A stretch of DNA of 64,000 nucleotides from Acanthochlamys bracteata. Its lineage: Eukaryota > Streptophyta > Magnoliopsida > Pandanales > Velloziaceae. The stretch spans positions 4,652,501 through 4,716,500 of the forward strand of contig CM034128.1 of NCBI GenBank assembly GCA_019914995.1, in the 5' to 3' direction. The stretch's first letter is position 1, and the number at the start of each line of letters is the position of its first letter. The translations under genes and the position numbers were made by a program. The notes under the pieces were generated by a model. The model saw only the letters and a list, made by a program, of their open reading frames with translations, searched no databases and had not been told where the DNA came from. Shown here in pieces: positions 1-10,786 of the stretch.

Positions 1-2285
1 CATTCTCAGAAATAGCTTTCATGCTGGCTTCAGCTAACCTAAGTACTCTCTTTTGAGCAGGAACTACCAGCTGCTGTCCCTCACTTGAAGGATGTGGTAT
101 AAACTTTAAGATTCTAGGCATTGAAGAAAGAAGATTTGAGAACTTCTTGTGCCCAAAAAAGTCTTTATCCATACTCACACTGTTTCTTTTAAGCTCTGCT
201 CGGAGCTCTGGAAGACTTATACCTTCAGGATAAGAGTGTACTATTTGACGGATCCCATTAGCTACTGATTTGGGAATAGGACGAGGCTTAATTTCAGATA
301 TTTGTTCCATGCCTTCATCTGGTTGAGAGTGTATTGGTTGCTCCACTTCCATGAATGGGTCATCAAGAAATCCTTTGTAGTGGCCATACCAAGATCCATA
401 GGTCCCATCTGGAGGGTGATTAAAATGCTTGACACTTACACTTTCTCCCCTGACCAAACCATCCCAAGGCCACATGATTGTTGCAGCGCTGCAGAGGACT
501 TCCGAAGCACTATCCTTGCTGGCAAGGAGTATGTTGTAGTTGCTCATTCGCAATCTGTGTAGAATGTTAGCGAAGTCCCTATCCCCAGAAATTAAGAAAA
601 AATGCATTGGGGGAGGATTCTGAGAAACCCAATAGACAAGATCAGCCATGAAGAACCTGTCCGAACTGTTTTTTCCACCTGCACCAACGAATTGGGAAGT
701 TACAAACTGTGCAGCTGGTATGTCAGTATGATCGAGAAAAATTTTGCACACCACCCAAATCTGAGTATGAAAGTGATATTTCTACTCAGACTTTAAGAAA
801 CAAATCTCCAAGTACAGTTGTCTAAGGTATAGCTATCTTTAGATGAAAGGAAATTAGAAAAGAAGGTAGAAATCCCAAAATGAATCCCATGTAAAGGGCG
901 AAATCGTTAAAAACCCAGGAAAAAAGGAAAACTAAGCTCTGAAGACCATCACAGAAAGTAGTCAGGGCTCAAGGAAAAAAAAATGAAAAGAAAAGAACAA
1001 TAGTGTAAGTTATGAACTTCCTTGTTCCTTGTATGTATTAAGAGATGAGGAATTTATACCTTTATGATAAATCACTTCAGCTAATGATGAAACCATAAAA
1101 ATGAAATAGAACTGAGAAGAACCAAAGCAATAAGAAAAAACTAGTTATAAATCGTTGCAGTACTACAACTTCTTTATTTCTAGATAATAACAATAATAAT
1201 AATAGTACTAGTATTAGTAATATAATAATAATTAATAACAATAATAACAATTATGACTAACAATAACAACAACAATATTAATAACAATAATAATAATAAC
1301 ATAAAAATAATAATAACAATGATAACACAATCGACTTTAAAGAAAACCTACTGAGCACTTTACAAATGTGCAAAATTTTCTTGTACCTTATAGGTGTAGA
1401 TGCAACCACACAAAATTCGAGATAAGCAACAAACATTTCTAAAAGCATTCACTAAATTCCTACATGAGCCATTTTCAGACTCCTGCAGTCAATTAGTGGA
1501 GAGAATGTAAAAGAGCTTGACGCACATAAAATCTTTGAATTACCTACAACAATGATTTTTATAGATAATAACCTTTTCTATCAGTTAATTCTACATTTTC
1601 AAATTTATTTTCCCTGCATTTACCAAAAAAGTTTAAATTTGCAGCTGATCATAAAACTAAAAACCAAAACAGAAATAGAACTTCAAAGATCATCTATGAT
1701 GAAATACTTTTCAGATAAATTAAAGACAACATCAAATCAGAGAAAGGTTCAAAACGGCAACATTTGGTAATCACTTCATTCTACATTTCAAAACCTTTCC
1801 CTACATTCCCAGATTAAAACTTCAAAATTTTACGCGATCGCATAGCTAACAAACCAAACAGAAATAAGAAACTGTGAATCATTAATCTATGAAACTAAAA
1901 TCAGACAAAGATTGAAACACAAACTGTGCGGGACGTGTGTAAGACAGACTCCGGTAGACGTAAGCGCTTCTTGAGTTGATCGAGAAAGCTGAGCAACATC
2001 TCCAAACGCGTTAATATTGACAGGTCCCCTAATCCCAGCCATCCGCAACGCCGCCGTGATTCGCTGCGGCACCCGGTACACGTTAACGCCCACAGGAATA
2101 CCACAATTCTCGAAGTCCCACCACACTGTTACCCTCACCATCTTGCTCTCCTCTTCATGGTGGCGCCGTCGTGGGAAGCTGTCATCAGCAGCTGAGGAGT
2201 GAAACAACAGGAACGGACGGCAGAGTTGTGGATGTGGAGAAAGTAGAAACAAAAATGGACGGCGGAGATTTGTTGCAGCGGTCAT
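1..2285 (-). CDS. NYN-domain + LOTUS (OST-HTH) protein, MARF1-like, 3' part missing
   Basis: Two exons are readable: 2285-1925 and 678-1 (continuing off the window). The intron is GT (1924) to AG (679), and the join reads THVPHSGKNSSDRF. Exon 1 carries the start of a NYN (PIN-like) nuclease fold: VRVTVWWDFENCGIPVGVNV, with the first acidic residue of the family in WWDFEN. Exon 2 continues it with DRFFMADLVYWV, PPPMHFFLISGDRDFANIL and LLASKDSASEVLCSAA. Exon 2 then runs into a LOTUS/OST-HTH module of about 80 residues beginning near ISEIKPRPIPKSVANG. NYN-LOTUS proteins are RNA-binding and putative ribonuclease proteins related to animal MARF1; plant members are usually annotated 'putative endonuclease or glycosyl hydrolase'. 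The start at 2285 adds 48 Arg/Ser-rich residues before a second Met at 2141, which could be an organelle transit peptide. The C-terminus is not in the window. Confidence is high for the family and moderate for the start. Confidence 0.88.
1180..1325. repeat. AT-rich (AAT/AAC)n simple repeat
   Basis: This is an impure run of AAT, AAC and AATA units inside the single visible intron (679-1924) of the NYN-LOTUS gene. The rest of that intron shows no recognisable feature. Confidence 0.8.
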
Positions 2286-2447
2286 GGTTGCCGGGAAATA
2301 AGTTAGATTCACCACCCGGCCGCCACCGGTGGGCTTAAACCCTTGTTCAGGGTTTTTTATTCTGAAATACTTCACATTTTGTTAAGGTTATATTAATTTT
2401 CAAAATAATTAGAAATAACTGTTTTAATCGCAATAAGAACTTTTTTC

Positions 2448-3284
2448 TTGAGTTGGCAATATGGATTGGTGGGTTGGTTTCAGATCGACTCATTTAATAA
2501 TCGTTCGTTCAACCCTAACCCAATCCATAAATTTATACGGATCAAAATTGTCGACCCTAATCCAACCTACTAATAACCAGGATCAAATTCGGATCGACCA
2601 ATTTAATAATTAAAATTATTAATTATTAATTTTATATTTTTAAGCTTCAACGAAATTATAAAATCAGTTTAAATAAAAGTGCACGATATTTTTACTGATG
2701 AGATATAATTATGTCTGACAAAATATGCATTCTTTAATGTCTTTATCGGTCCTTAAAATATCTAAAAAAATTTATTATTTTATTTTTTAAAAATATATGA
2801 TAACAGCTAAAATTTATTATTATAAATACATATTAATAATTTCGATAAAAATTTTGATAAATAAATCTATCTAACAAAATTTTTATAAAAATCTTTATAC
2901 GAAATCTAAAATCGTCATTATAAATACCTACAGAGTAATACTTTCGATAATATTATAATTTTTATCTTACACTAATTTACTAAAGTATAAAAATAAAAAA
3001 TTAATTATAAATACAATATAATTTAATAGTTTGTAAATAATTATTATCGATTATTTTTATTATCAATATTTATTATACAGGTAAAAAAAATCAAAATTTG
3101 TTTCTTCAAAAAGTGATATTAAAAAAAATTGGTGGGTCAATTTTGGATTAATCCGGATCAATTCATTTAATAATCGGGTCAAATTTGTTTAACCCTAACC
3201 TAATCTATATATTTATACAGATCAATTTTCCGATTCTAATTCTAATTAAACAAGTCGATTTTGAATTAAATATTACCACCCATA
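2448..3284. mobile_element. Non-autonomous hAT-type element, 8-bp TSD
   Basis: This 837-bp element has imperfect inverted ends: TTGAGTTGGCAAT on the left, and ATTACCACCCATA on the right (reverse complement TATGGGTGGTAAT). It is flanked by a perfect 8-bp direct duplication, CTTTTTTC, at 2440-2447 and 3285-3292. The subterminal parts repeat motifs such as GGTGGGTCAATTT and ATTTAATAATCG. These are shared with the elements at 39224 and 51436. An 8-bp target duplication is typical of hAT transposons. No transposase is present. It lies in the ~1.7 kb between the divergent NYN-LOTUS gene and the DUF676 relic. Confidence 0.75.
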
Positions 3285-3408
3285 CTTTTTTCACCAAAAC
3301 AAACACAGAAATAGCCAAAACAAACCACGTGATAATTATGTGGGTCCAAATTCACCTATGACTCTATGAGTAGATGTTCCCATGTAAGAGCACGTTGCTA
3401 ATTATTAA

Positions 3409-3618
3409 CCGGTTATTGGCATCGCTTACGTAATAAGTAATTTTTAAATTTTTTATTTTACATAAAATTTATTTAAAAATTTAAAAAATTTAATAAAAAT
3501 TTTTTTATTATATATTTTATTATTTTTAAAAATAAATAAAATAAAACTTATTTTTTAAAAAATAAAAATATTTTTCATTTTAAAAAATTCGATTATATAA
3601 ATAATCTCAAACGGTCTG
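3409..3618. mobile_element. Tourist-like MITE copy (degenerate)
   Basis: The body has the family's poly-A/poly-T strings around AAATTTATTTAAAAATTTAAAAA. The ends are CCGGTTATTGGC on the left and CTCAAACGGTCTG on the right. TAA is present on both sides (3406-3408 and 3619-3621). Confidence 0.55.
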
Positions 3619-6483
3619 TAAAAATTTCGTTCGCTGATGGAGACAACGCATAGATGAAAAACATATCTCGACGCTGTAAAATTTTATTTTATTTTTATTA
3701 TTTTCTCGTACGGCGAAGAGAACGCCCCCGTTATCTTTTATCCCGTTCTTCCCAAAACCCTAGAGAGCAAAATACTTCTATCTTTTTTACCTCTGTTTCC
3801 GTTCCGAATTCAGTTAATTCTTCGATTCGCTAGATAAGATACTGAACGTGTGTTGAATTTCTGAAGCACTCGATGCGATTTCGAACCAGTTTACTTCGAT
3901 TTTGGTTGAGATTTGAGGGATCGGTCTAGTGCATGGATGCGTATCGAGTACTGATCGACCCGGCTGGATGTTGCGGAGCTTGAGATGTTGGATTGGTTTT
4001 AACCCGAGCCCATCGGCATATTGCCGTTAACATCGCCGTCGTCATCGAGGAAGAAGAAATTGGTTGATGCTAACACTATATTGTTGGTAGGGAAATCTGT
4101 TGTTTTTAAGCAACCTGATTTCTGGGAGATTGCCCATGAGATCCATCTAATCCATCAGTTTCATAATCTCGATCTCCTTCGACAAGTGTATTTTTAATGA
4201 ATTTGTATTTTTGTCGTTTGAAACTCTTTGTTAAGATCTTAGTTAGCGGTACTGTGAATAATGGAGAAATAAGTTAGTAACAATTTCGTATAACCAAAAT
4301 GATTGGTCTCAAATCAAGATAACTATGTGAATGGAGATAGGGGCATGCAGTTGCAAGGCACACCTGCGAGAGTGGTTCAATATGTAGGTACTACTCTGTC
4401 ATAGTTAAAGATTATTAGTAGCAATTTCTTGTTTCAATTTAGAAATGTCTATCTGTAGAAATATGGTGTCTATTTTTAATCATTGCATTGTGCTTTACTT
4501 TTATCAGTGACACCCCAGTAAGTGGTATTATTGTGTAATGAGTGCTGATTTTGGGCCTTTTTTGATGAACTTTTGTGAGAGAAAACAAAGCTTCTCTTTT
4601 GTAGCTCATGCAAGTTCCACTATATTTAATTCTTTCATTTTGGTTTATCGCAGAAAAATTTACATGCTTAAGCTCGCTCCAATTTTAAGAAAGCAAGTTA
4701 AGTTGACACTCTAGATCATTTGTGCAGCTCCTGATTAAGTGTCAGATGATTTTGTTGGGGTTTGGAGGATTGGCGATGTCGACAACAGCTTCTCTACGCA
4801 GCCTTTCCCAATCAAGTATGCCAGGCAAGATGTTCTTCTGTCCATGATGGTCTCTTTTAATTATCACTAGCACAGCATGAGGTTGGTTCTCCTCATCGGC
4901 TGTATCTAATGTTTTGTCCTTCTAATGGTTCTTTAATCCCGTGCTATTGAGCTAAAACTTAATTTGACTTCTATATTGCAGAGTCCATCTACATTTGCTG
5001 TAATTATGATTTTGAGCTCTTGTATGCTCCACACAAAAGTTGGGGTGGATAAGCTTAGTAGCATGTATGTGAATCACCTTAGACATACTGGTCATTAAGT
5101 TTTCCTAAGTTCTAATGCGCACTTTTGTGATATATCCATTTCATCCGTAGTGTCTAGATCTTGCTTATTCTCATGTCAGCATTGCTGGACGACCCACTTT
5201 TTGATGTTATTCCTGCCTCTACCATGGATTTCGAATTCCTCCGAAGGCGCTCTTGGGCCTGAATTCATATTGCCCTGTCTAATTTGATGCTTTCCATGCT
5301 GTGATTGTTGATTTGATCATATACTGTGTATTTTGAAAGGTGGCTCACCTTCAAAGAAGGTACCCAGGTTTGTGCTTATATTATTTTATTTTATTTTATT
5401 TTATTTATTATTTTGTGTGCGCGTGTGTGGAATGATTGTCTGCATGTGGACTTCTGATAGAGGGATTTGCATTTACATGTCTATTAAACACTTTCAAGAA
5501 TCCTGAATTTGGTGAAGAAGTTGCTGATATTCATAAAGATCCCAACCAAGTGCATATTTTTTTCAGATATTCTTTTGATATTTCATGCCCACACTCTTTA
5601 CTGCAACTGCATTTCGCTTATCCTTACTTTCACTAGTTACTCTTTAAATTTTTTTGTTGTGTATCGTAAAATCTTCTAAGTTTCAACATCCTTTTACAGT
5701 TATCAGGCCATGTGATGGACTCAAAAGAAGTTGAACTAGTCGAAGCATTCTTTCTTCTTGGGAAATAATTCTTGAAGAACTATAAAAGATAAGCAAGGCA
5801 ATTGGTCAGGAGATTACGGACATTGCAGATGCTGACCTGAGTCTTGCTAGATTCGAAGCCGTGTGGCCTTTCTTAAAATCTGATTTGACTAGTACAGAAG
5901 GCATCTCTGAGACAAAGGTTGGAGCAAGGCCACTCGCTCGTGTGTTGCAAATTATTTTAGGGGTGCCTATAATCAACCATGTCAATTCTTCATTTCTTCG
6001 ATTAAAGTTAAGGTATATTCACACCAACAGTTCTATCCATCTTCTGAATAAGTCTGATGGCATTGCTGTCTTGGAAGTCATGTTGTGCTTTACACTCTTA
6101 CTAAGAAGACCTTTCAGAGGCCTTTCTTACTATTAATGACCAACTCTCGTTGATATGGAATGCTTTCTTGAAGTTTCATAGGTATGCCCTTTTGGCTAGC
6201 ATCTTTTTTTCTACTTTTTTCTTTGCTTCCTAATTTAGTTTATGGTCTAATCTTTTTCCTTACTTGTATATTGTTCGGATGCTTGAAACAATGCTATTAT
6301 TTCATACATCTCATTAACTTTGAATTACTTTTTTTTGTTGACATTCTAAAACTTTATCATTTTCCTCCTTCCTCTAATTATGTATGCACTTCATATCCAC
6401 TCATATTGACAAGTGTGCAAGTTATGAGACTTTTCTTTACGGTCTTGGGAAATCATATGAATTGCAGTATATTTATTATTTAA

Positions 6484-8410
6484 TTGTTTCTATTGATCCA
6501 GAATCAATAGGACAAAATACTTGGGCATCTCTATAATGTCTGGGCTTGGATTGAAAGGGGAATTGAAAGAGAAGATAAAATTTGTTGTGGAACAAATGCT
6601 CCACAAGGATTGAGAAAGGGAGGGAGAGCATGGGGGAGAAAGAAGAGAGGGAGAGCATAAGGGAGAAAAACAGGAGGGCGAGCACAAAGAGAGAAAGAAG
6701 TGAGAGTTCTCCACATTGCATCGTTGTAGAAATAGAAATCCTTTTATGAGAAAGAAGGGAGGAAGAGCATGGGAGAACCAACGGAGGGTTCTCTACTTGG
6801 AGTCCTTGTAGAAAGTGAAGTTTCTTTAGGAGCAAGAAGGGAGGGCGATATTGTAGATAGGGAAGTAGCTTTTGATGAAAGAAGGCAAGACCTTCCATTA
6901 GGAGAATTTGGAAAAATATAAGCCCTTGAAGAAGAGCAGCAAAGGATAAGAAAAAGAACTATTATTTTAAGAAGTCGTTATAGGACCCAACGTGCAAGAG
7001 GACAAAGAAGGAGCGGACGAGTGCGCAACCATATAATCTTAATGCCTTGCCCTCGAAAAAGATGTGATATACTAGATTAAGAATAATAAGTATAAATTGA
7101 CCTTAAATTGGTTCTTATATTTGGTGTTCTTTACTCGCTTGACAATCTCTAAAATTCTTATATTTGGTGGTTCTTCAAACAATGGTACAGATTTTGTATT
7201 AGTATTAAACTTTCTAAAAATATTTGTGATTTTGATATATTTTATTTGTCTTATGTTCCCAATTTAAAACATTGCAGCAAATTTAGTAACTAATTAGTCA
7301 GTTTACAAATTTTTTGCAAATAATGTATCGTGATCAAGCACTTGACATCAGATGCTCTTGGCTTAGTTAGTTCTTTCTGCAAATAGTACACTGACACGTA
7401 CGGTTGCTACAATATAAAATAAATGGAATATATAAAGCTTCAAGCGTCATTAGAAAGTTTTATGCTAATACAAAATCTTAGGAAACATTACGTATGTCCA
7501 CATCCTAGAGATTACCAGGCTAGTGAAGAACCGCCAATTGTAAGGACCAACTAAGTGGCCGTTTGGCACATGTTTTCTCTCCATTTCAAAAGCTACATTT
7601 CATTTCACGTTTTCAATAAACTTTTTATAATATTTTATAAAATTTATTTAAAAATTTAGAAAGTGTAGAAAAATTCTACGTTATAAGATCTTATTATTGC
7701 TTATTTTTATTTTTTTAAGCAAAAAAAATTAGAGCTCGTTTTTCGAAATAGAATAAAAATACCATCTGTTTCAGAAAAGCTTCATTTTAAAAGCACTCCA
7801 AACACTTTAAATTTTATGCTCATTATTCTTGATTTGGTGGCTGCATCACTATTTGAAACGGGTCACATCTTCTTGCAAAGGCAATACATCAAGTTGCGCA
7901 CTCGTCAGCTCCTATACGTAGGGTCTGTATAAGTGCTTCTCAAAATAACAGCTTTTTTTATATCTTTTGCTTCTCTCCTTCGGGGGCTTCTATTTCTCTA
8001 TATTTCTTCAGTGGAAGGTCCTCCCTTCTTTCACAAAGAGTTGCTTCTATTATCTAATATCTCCCTACCTTTTTACTTCTGAAGGGCTTCAAATTCTTGC
8101 GTGACTCACCATCGAAAACTCTCATTTGGTTCTCCCTCATGCTCTCCCTTCATTCTTTCTTGTACAGGGGCTTTTATTTCTACAAAGACATGATGTGGAG
8201 AATCCACCCTTCTTTCTCCCTCGTACTCTCCATTTTTTTCTTTCTCCCTCATGCTCTCCCACCCTTCTTTCTCCCTCCTGCTCTCCGTTCTTCGTACTCT
8301 CCATCCTTTTTTTCTCCCTTATACTCTCCCACCCTTCTCTCTCCCTCATGCTCTTCCTCCTTTCTGTCTCCGTTCCACAATCAATCTCATATCCCCTTTC
8401 AATTCCGCCA
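6484..8410. mobile_element. Long inverted-repeat (foldback) element
   Basis: The left arm (about 6484-7075) reappears in reverse complement at about 7855-8410. Examples are GTGCGCAACC at ~7020 against GTTGCGCACTCGTC at ~7895, the AAGACCTTCCATTAGG stretch at 6890 against TGGAAGGTCCTCCC at 8012, and polypurine GGGAGAGCATGGGGGAGAAAG runs at 6620-6670 against pyrimidine runs at 8130-8350. Further matching inverted pieces lie inward: TTTTGTATTAGTATTAAAC at ~7193 against TTTTATGCTAATACAAAA at ~7459. No transposase is visible. A non-autonomous Mutator-like (long-TIR) or foldback element is the best guess; I could not define a target duplication. Long ORFs read through the pyrimidine runs are low-complexity artefacts. 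Confidence 0.65.
7555..7807. mobile_element. Tourist-like MITE copy inside the foldback
   Basis: The ends are GTGGCCGTTTGGCACATG and AAAGCACTCCAAACACT, flanked by TAA (7552-7554) and TAA (7808-7810). It inserted into the inner part of the inverted-repeat element, so it is younger than that element. Confidence 0.75.
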
Positions 8411-8413
8411 CCT

Positions 8414-8690
8414 CAGTGCTTCTAGTAGAACAGCATGCTGTTGTCTTTGTGCTTGGATTTCTGGTCAGCCATTTTGTTGCATCCCAGTGCTTATAGTAGA
8501 ACAGCATGCTTTGGACTTTCCATCCCATGGTTCAAGTAATCATTAGGTCCAATCAACCAAGGTGATCCTGTTGCAATACGGAATGGAACTGAAGAAAAGG
8601 CTGTAGCCAAGTTTTGGGCCATCACTCAAAGAAAATGGGCGGATTTTGGAAGTTGATGTCTTTGTGCTTGGATTTCAGGTCAGCCATTTT
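8414..8690. repeat. Local direct repeats at the foldback's right edge
   Basis: CAGTGCTTNTAGTAGAACAG occurs at 8414 and 8485. A ~33-bp segment starting GTCTTTGTGCTTGGATTT occurs at 8443 and 8658. The second unit of the latter is the real exon piece DVFVLGFQ of the DUF676 relic with its GT donor; the first is a displaced partial copy. Confidence 0.7.
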
Positions 8691-10563
8691 CTTTAGGCAT
8701 ATTCACTAAAAGTTCTTTGTTTCATGAGCTGAGTGATTCTATCTTAATATGTTTTTATTTGTTTCAAGTTATTCTCAAGAATTGGTAAGTAATGTTTACG
8801 GTCAATATTACTAGAAGAAGGTTGCCTTGCATTAAGTTGTATGTGTAATTCTTCTGTTTGATTTTCGTACTTAATTGAAATCTTTTTGAGCTGCTAGAAA
8901 GAACTTCACTTGCAGTATCTGCTCCTTTCCTTAAAAAACCGAATGTTAGCTTAGTGGGCCAAGTTTTCCCGGAAATATTATGCTTGTAGGCTGGGGTTTT
9001 GGACACGCTTGCGCAACTTTCACATACCTCTCTTAAGTTGTTTAAGGTGGGTTATGTGATGTGATTATATGATTGTTTATCTGGAGCCTGGTAATTTTGC
9101 AAATTAATTTTTTTGTTTTCATTGGGCTTCGTTTGGAGTTACGGGTTGTTTGCAATCAATGGCTACTGCTAGATCCTGGGGCCGACTGTCTTATGTCAGA
9201 AGCTAATGAAGACAAAAGATCTTGGTGTTTCTGGGAAATGGGGAACAGGTTGGCTCAAGAACTAACTGCTTTTGTTAGAAACGAAAAGGACAAGCTGTCA
9301 AGAAATGGAGGCTGCAGGAACATAAAAATCAGTTATGTTGGGCATTCAATTGGAATATCATAATAAGAAGTGCTTTGGCAGGCTATCATCCTTTACTCCT
9401 TATGCAAATGTTCTTCACATTCAAGGCTTATATCTTTTTCTGACAGTATATGATTTTGTAGATAGCATGATGGGCTGGCCCTTTGTCAAAGCATCTTCAA
9501 TGTAGGTTTCTCTACCTGGCCCTCATCTTGATGCGTAGGTTTCTCTATCTAGCCCACATTCAAGTCATATTTGTTCGATTCCGGTTTGTGGCTTTTCAAG
9601 AAACTCTAAGGATCTCAGTGTATTCATCATTTACCATCACAGATGATCAGGATCTGAAGAATATGTTTTCTATAAGAAGGTAATCACTTGGGAATAGTTT
9701 GTATGTTCCAATTACTTATTGATTGTTCCTAACTCGCTACTTAAGACATGACTTCTGATTTAAAGAAAAGGATTTCTTCTGAAATCAGTTTAGACTTATA
9801 GAACATGTGCCTCATTGTTTTGTTTTTGTGTTTTTTGTGCTTGTGGACTTGATCTGTTTTTTAAGTGCTATGAGGGTTAATTTTAGCTGTGTATTGAAAT
9901 CTCATACTGCTTTCCTCCCTTTTTCAGCAAAGACCATGGAGAATTTCAAGAACATCATTCATTTGTCCACAACATTTATTATTCATCTGCTTTCTGGTAC
10001 ATAATCCATGGTAACACTGTACATCAAAACAGACTTGATTATGCTTACATTCACATATTTAACTATCTATTCCACTTGCTATTTCTTTCTAGCATGGATA
10101 TGTTCCTTATCATTCTGCAGAATTGAGCTCTGCCATGCATCTTCTTCAGCCAATTCGAAGAAGGCTCAGGTTTTATGGAAATGCTTAACAACTGCTTGGA
10201 ACAACTATGTGCACTCACATCTGAATGACAAGGAATTTGAACACCATTCTTGGTCAAGCTGCTCACATCGATTTCCTGGGGACAGACGCATTTGTGAGAT
10301 TTAGAATTTGGTCTTTTCCAGACCTCCTCTTCCTATTATATCATTCCGATCAACGGAGCAGGCAGGATATCATTTGAGCAACTTTAGTTTTAGTTGTCAA
10401 CATTGAAGCATGCACCTTGTATCACGCAAAGCAGGTCAAAGTAGTAACAAGTTGTTACTAGTACTACAAGCGGCAAAATTGTAGATATGTTGTAAGCTAA
10501 TGCAGTTGTTTTCACTACAAAGATTGAGTGATGATTTGTCATTCATATAGGTGTAATCTATGA

Positions 10564-10786
10564 GGTGCGTTTGGAATTGCCTATGAATAAAATTTTTCTG
10601 AAATAAAAGATATTTTTTTTATTTTTAAAAAAATAATAAAAATATGTTATAAAAAATTTTATTACGTAAAATTTTACTATCTAAATTTTTAAATAAATTT
10701 TTTTAATATTTATAAAATATGTATCGAAAAACGTAAAATAAAAAAAAATTAAAAAATTATTTTTAATATGCATTATCAAACGCAGG
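10564..10786. mobile_element. Tourist-like MITE copy
   Basis: The left end is GGTGCGTTTGGAATTGCC and the right end ATTATCAAACGCAGG, with TTA following on the right. The interior is the AT-rich family body. It lies 0.25 kb past the last recognisable coding remnant of the DUF676 pseudogene. Confidence 0.75.

Larger units (their letters stand above)
3968..10330 (+). pseudogene. Broken ZW18-like DUF676 serine esterase gene
   Basis: Colinear but disrupted pieces of a plant DUF676 (putative serine esterase/lipase, ZW18-like) protein are recognisable. MLRSLRCWIGFNPSP is at 3968; TPARVVQY ~4348; VGVWRIGDVDNSF and YARQDVLLSMMVSFN 4750-4850; FRIPPKALLGLNSYCPV 5228-5280; ISKAIGQEITDIADADLS ~5790; LIWNAFLKFHR ~6150; DVFVLGFQ ~8657; CNQWLLLDP, CLMSEANEDK and SYVGHSIG 9150-9354; DDQDLKNMF ~9645; KTMENFKNIIHLS ~9930; IELCHASS ~10123; AAHIDFLGTDAFVRF 10251-10300. 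It is broken by an in-frame TAA at 4028, another at 5280, a 1-nt loss just after the GxSxG nucleophile motif (9352) and another in a T run near 10172. A ~1.9 kb inverted repeat and a MITE lie between the 6180 and 8660 exons. Several splice junctions are still visible (e.g. 6180, 8676). Confidence 0.85.

Noticed and set aside
8097-8546. 149-codon open frame rich in Leu/Ser/Phe/Pro, and its antisense partners at 6476-6898
   Set aside because: They are read through the pyrimidine/purine-rich arms of the inverted repeat. The composition is low-complexity and the two sets are reverse complements of each other.
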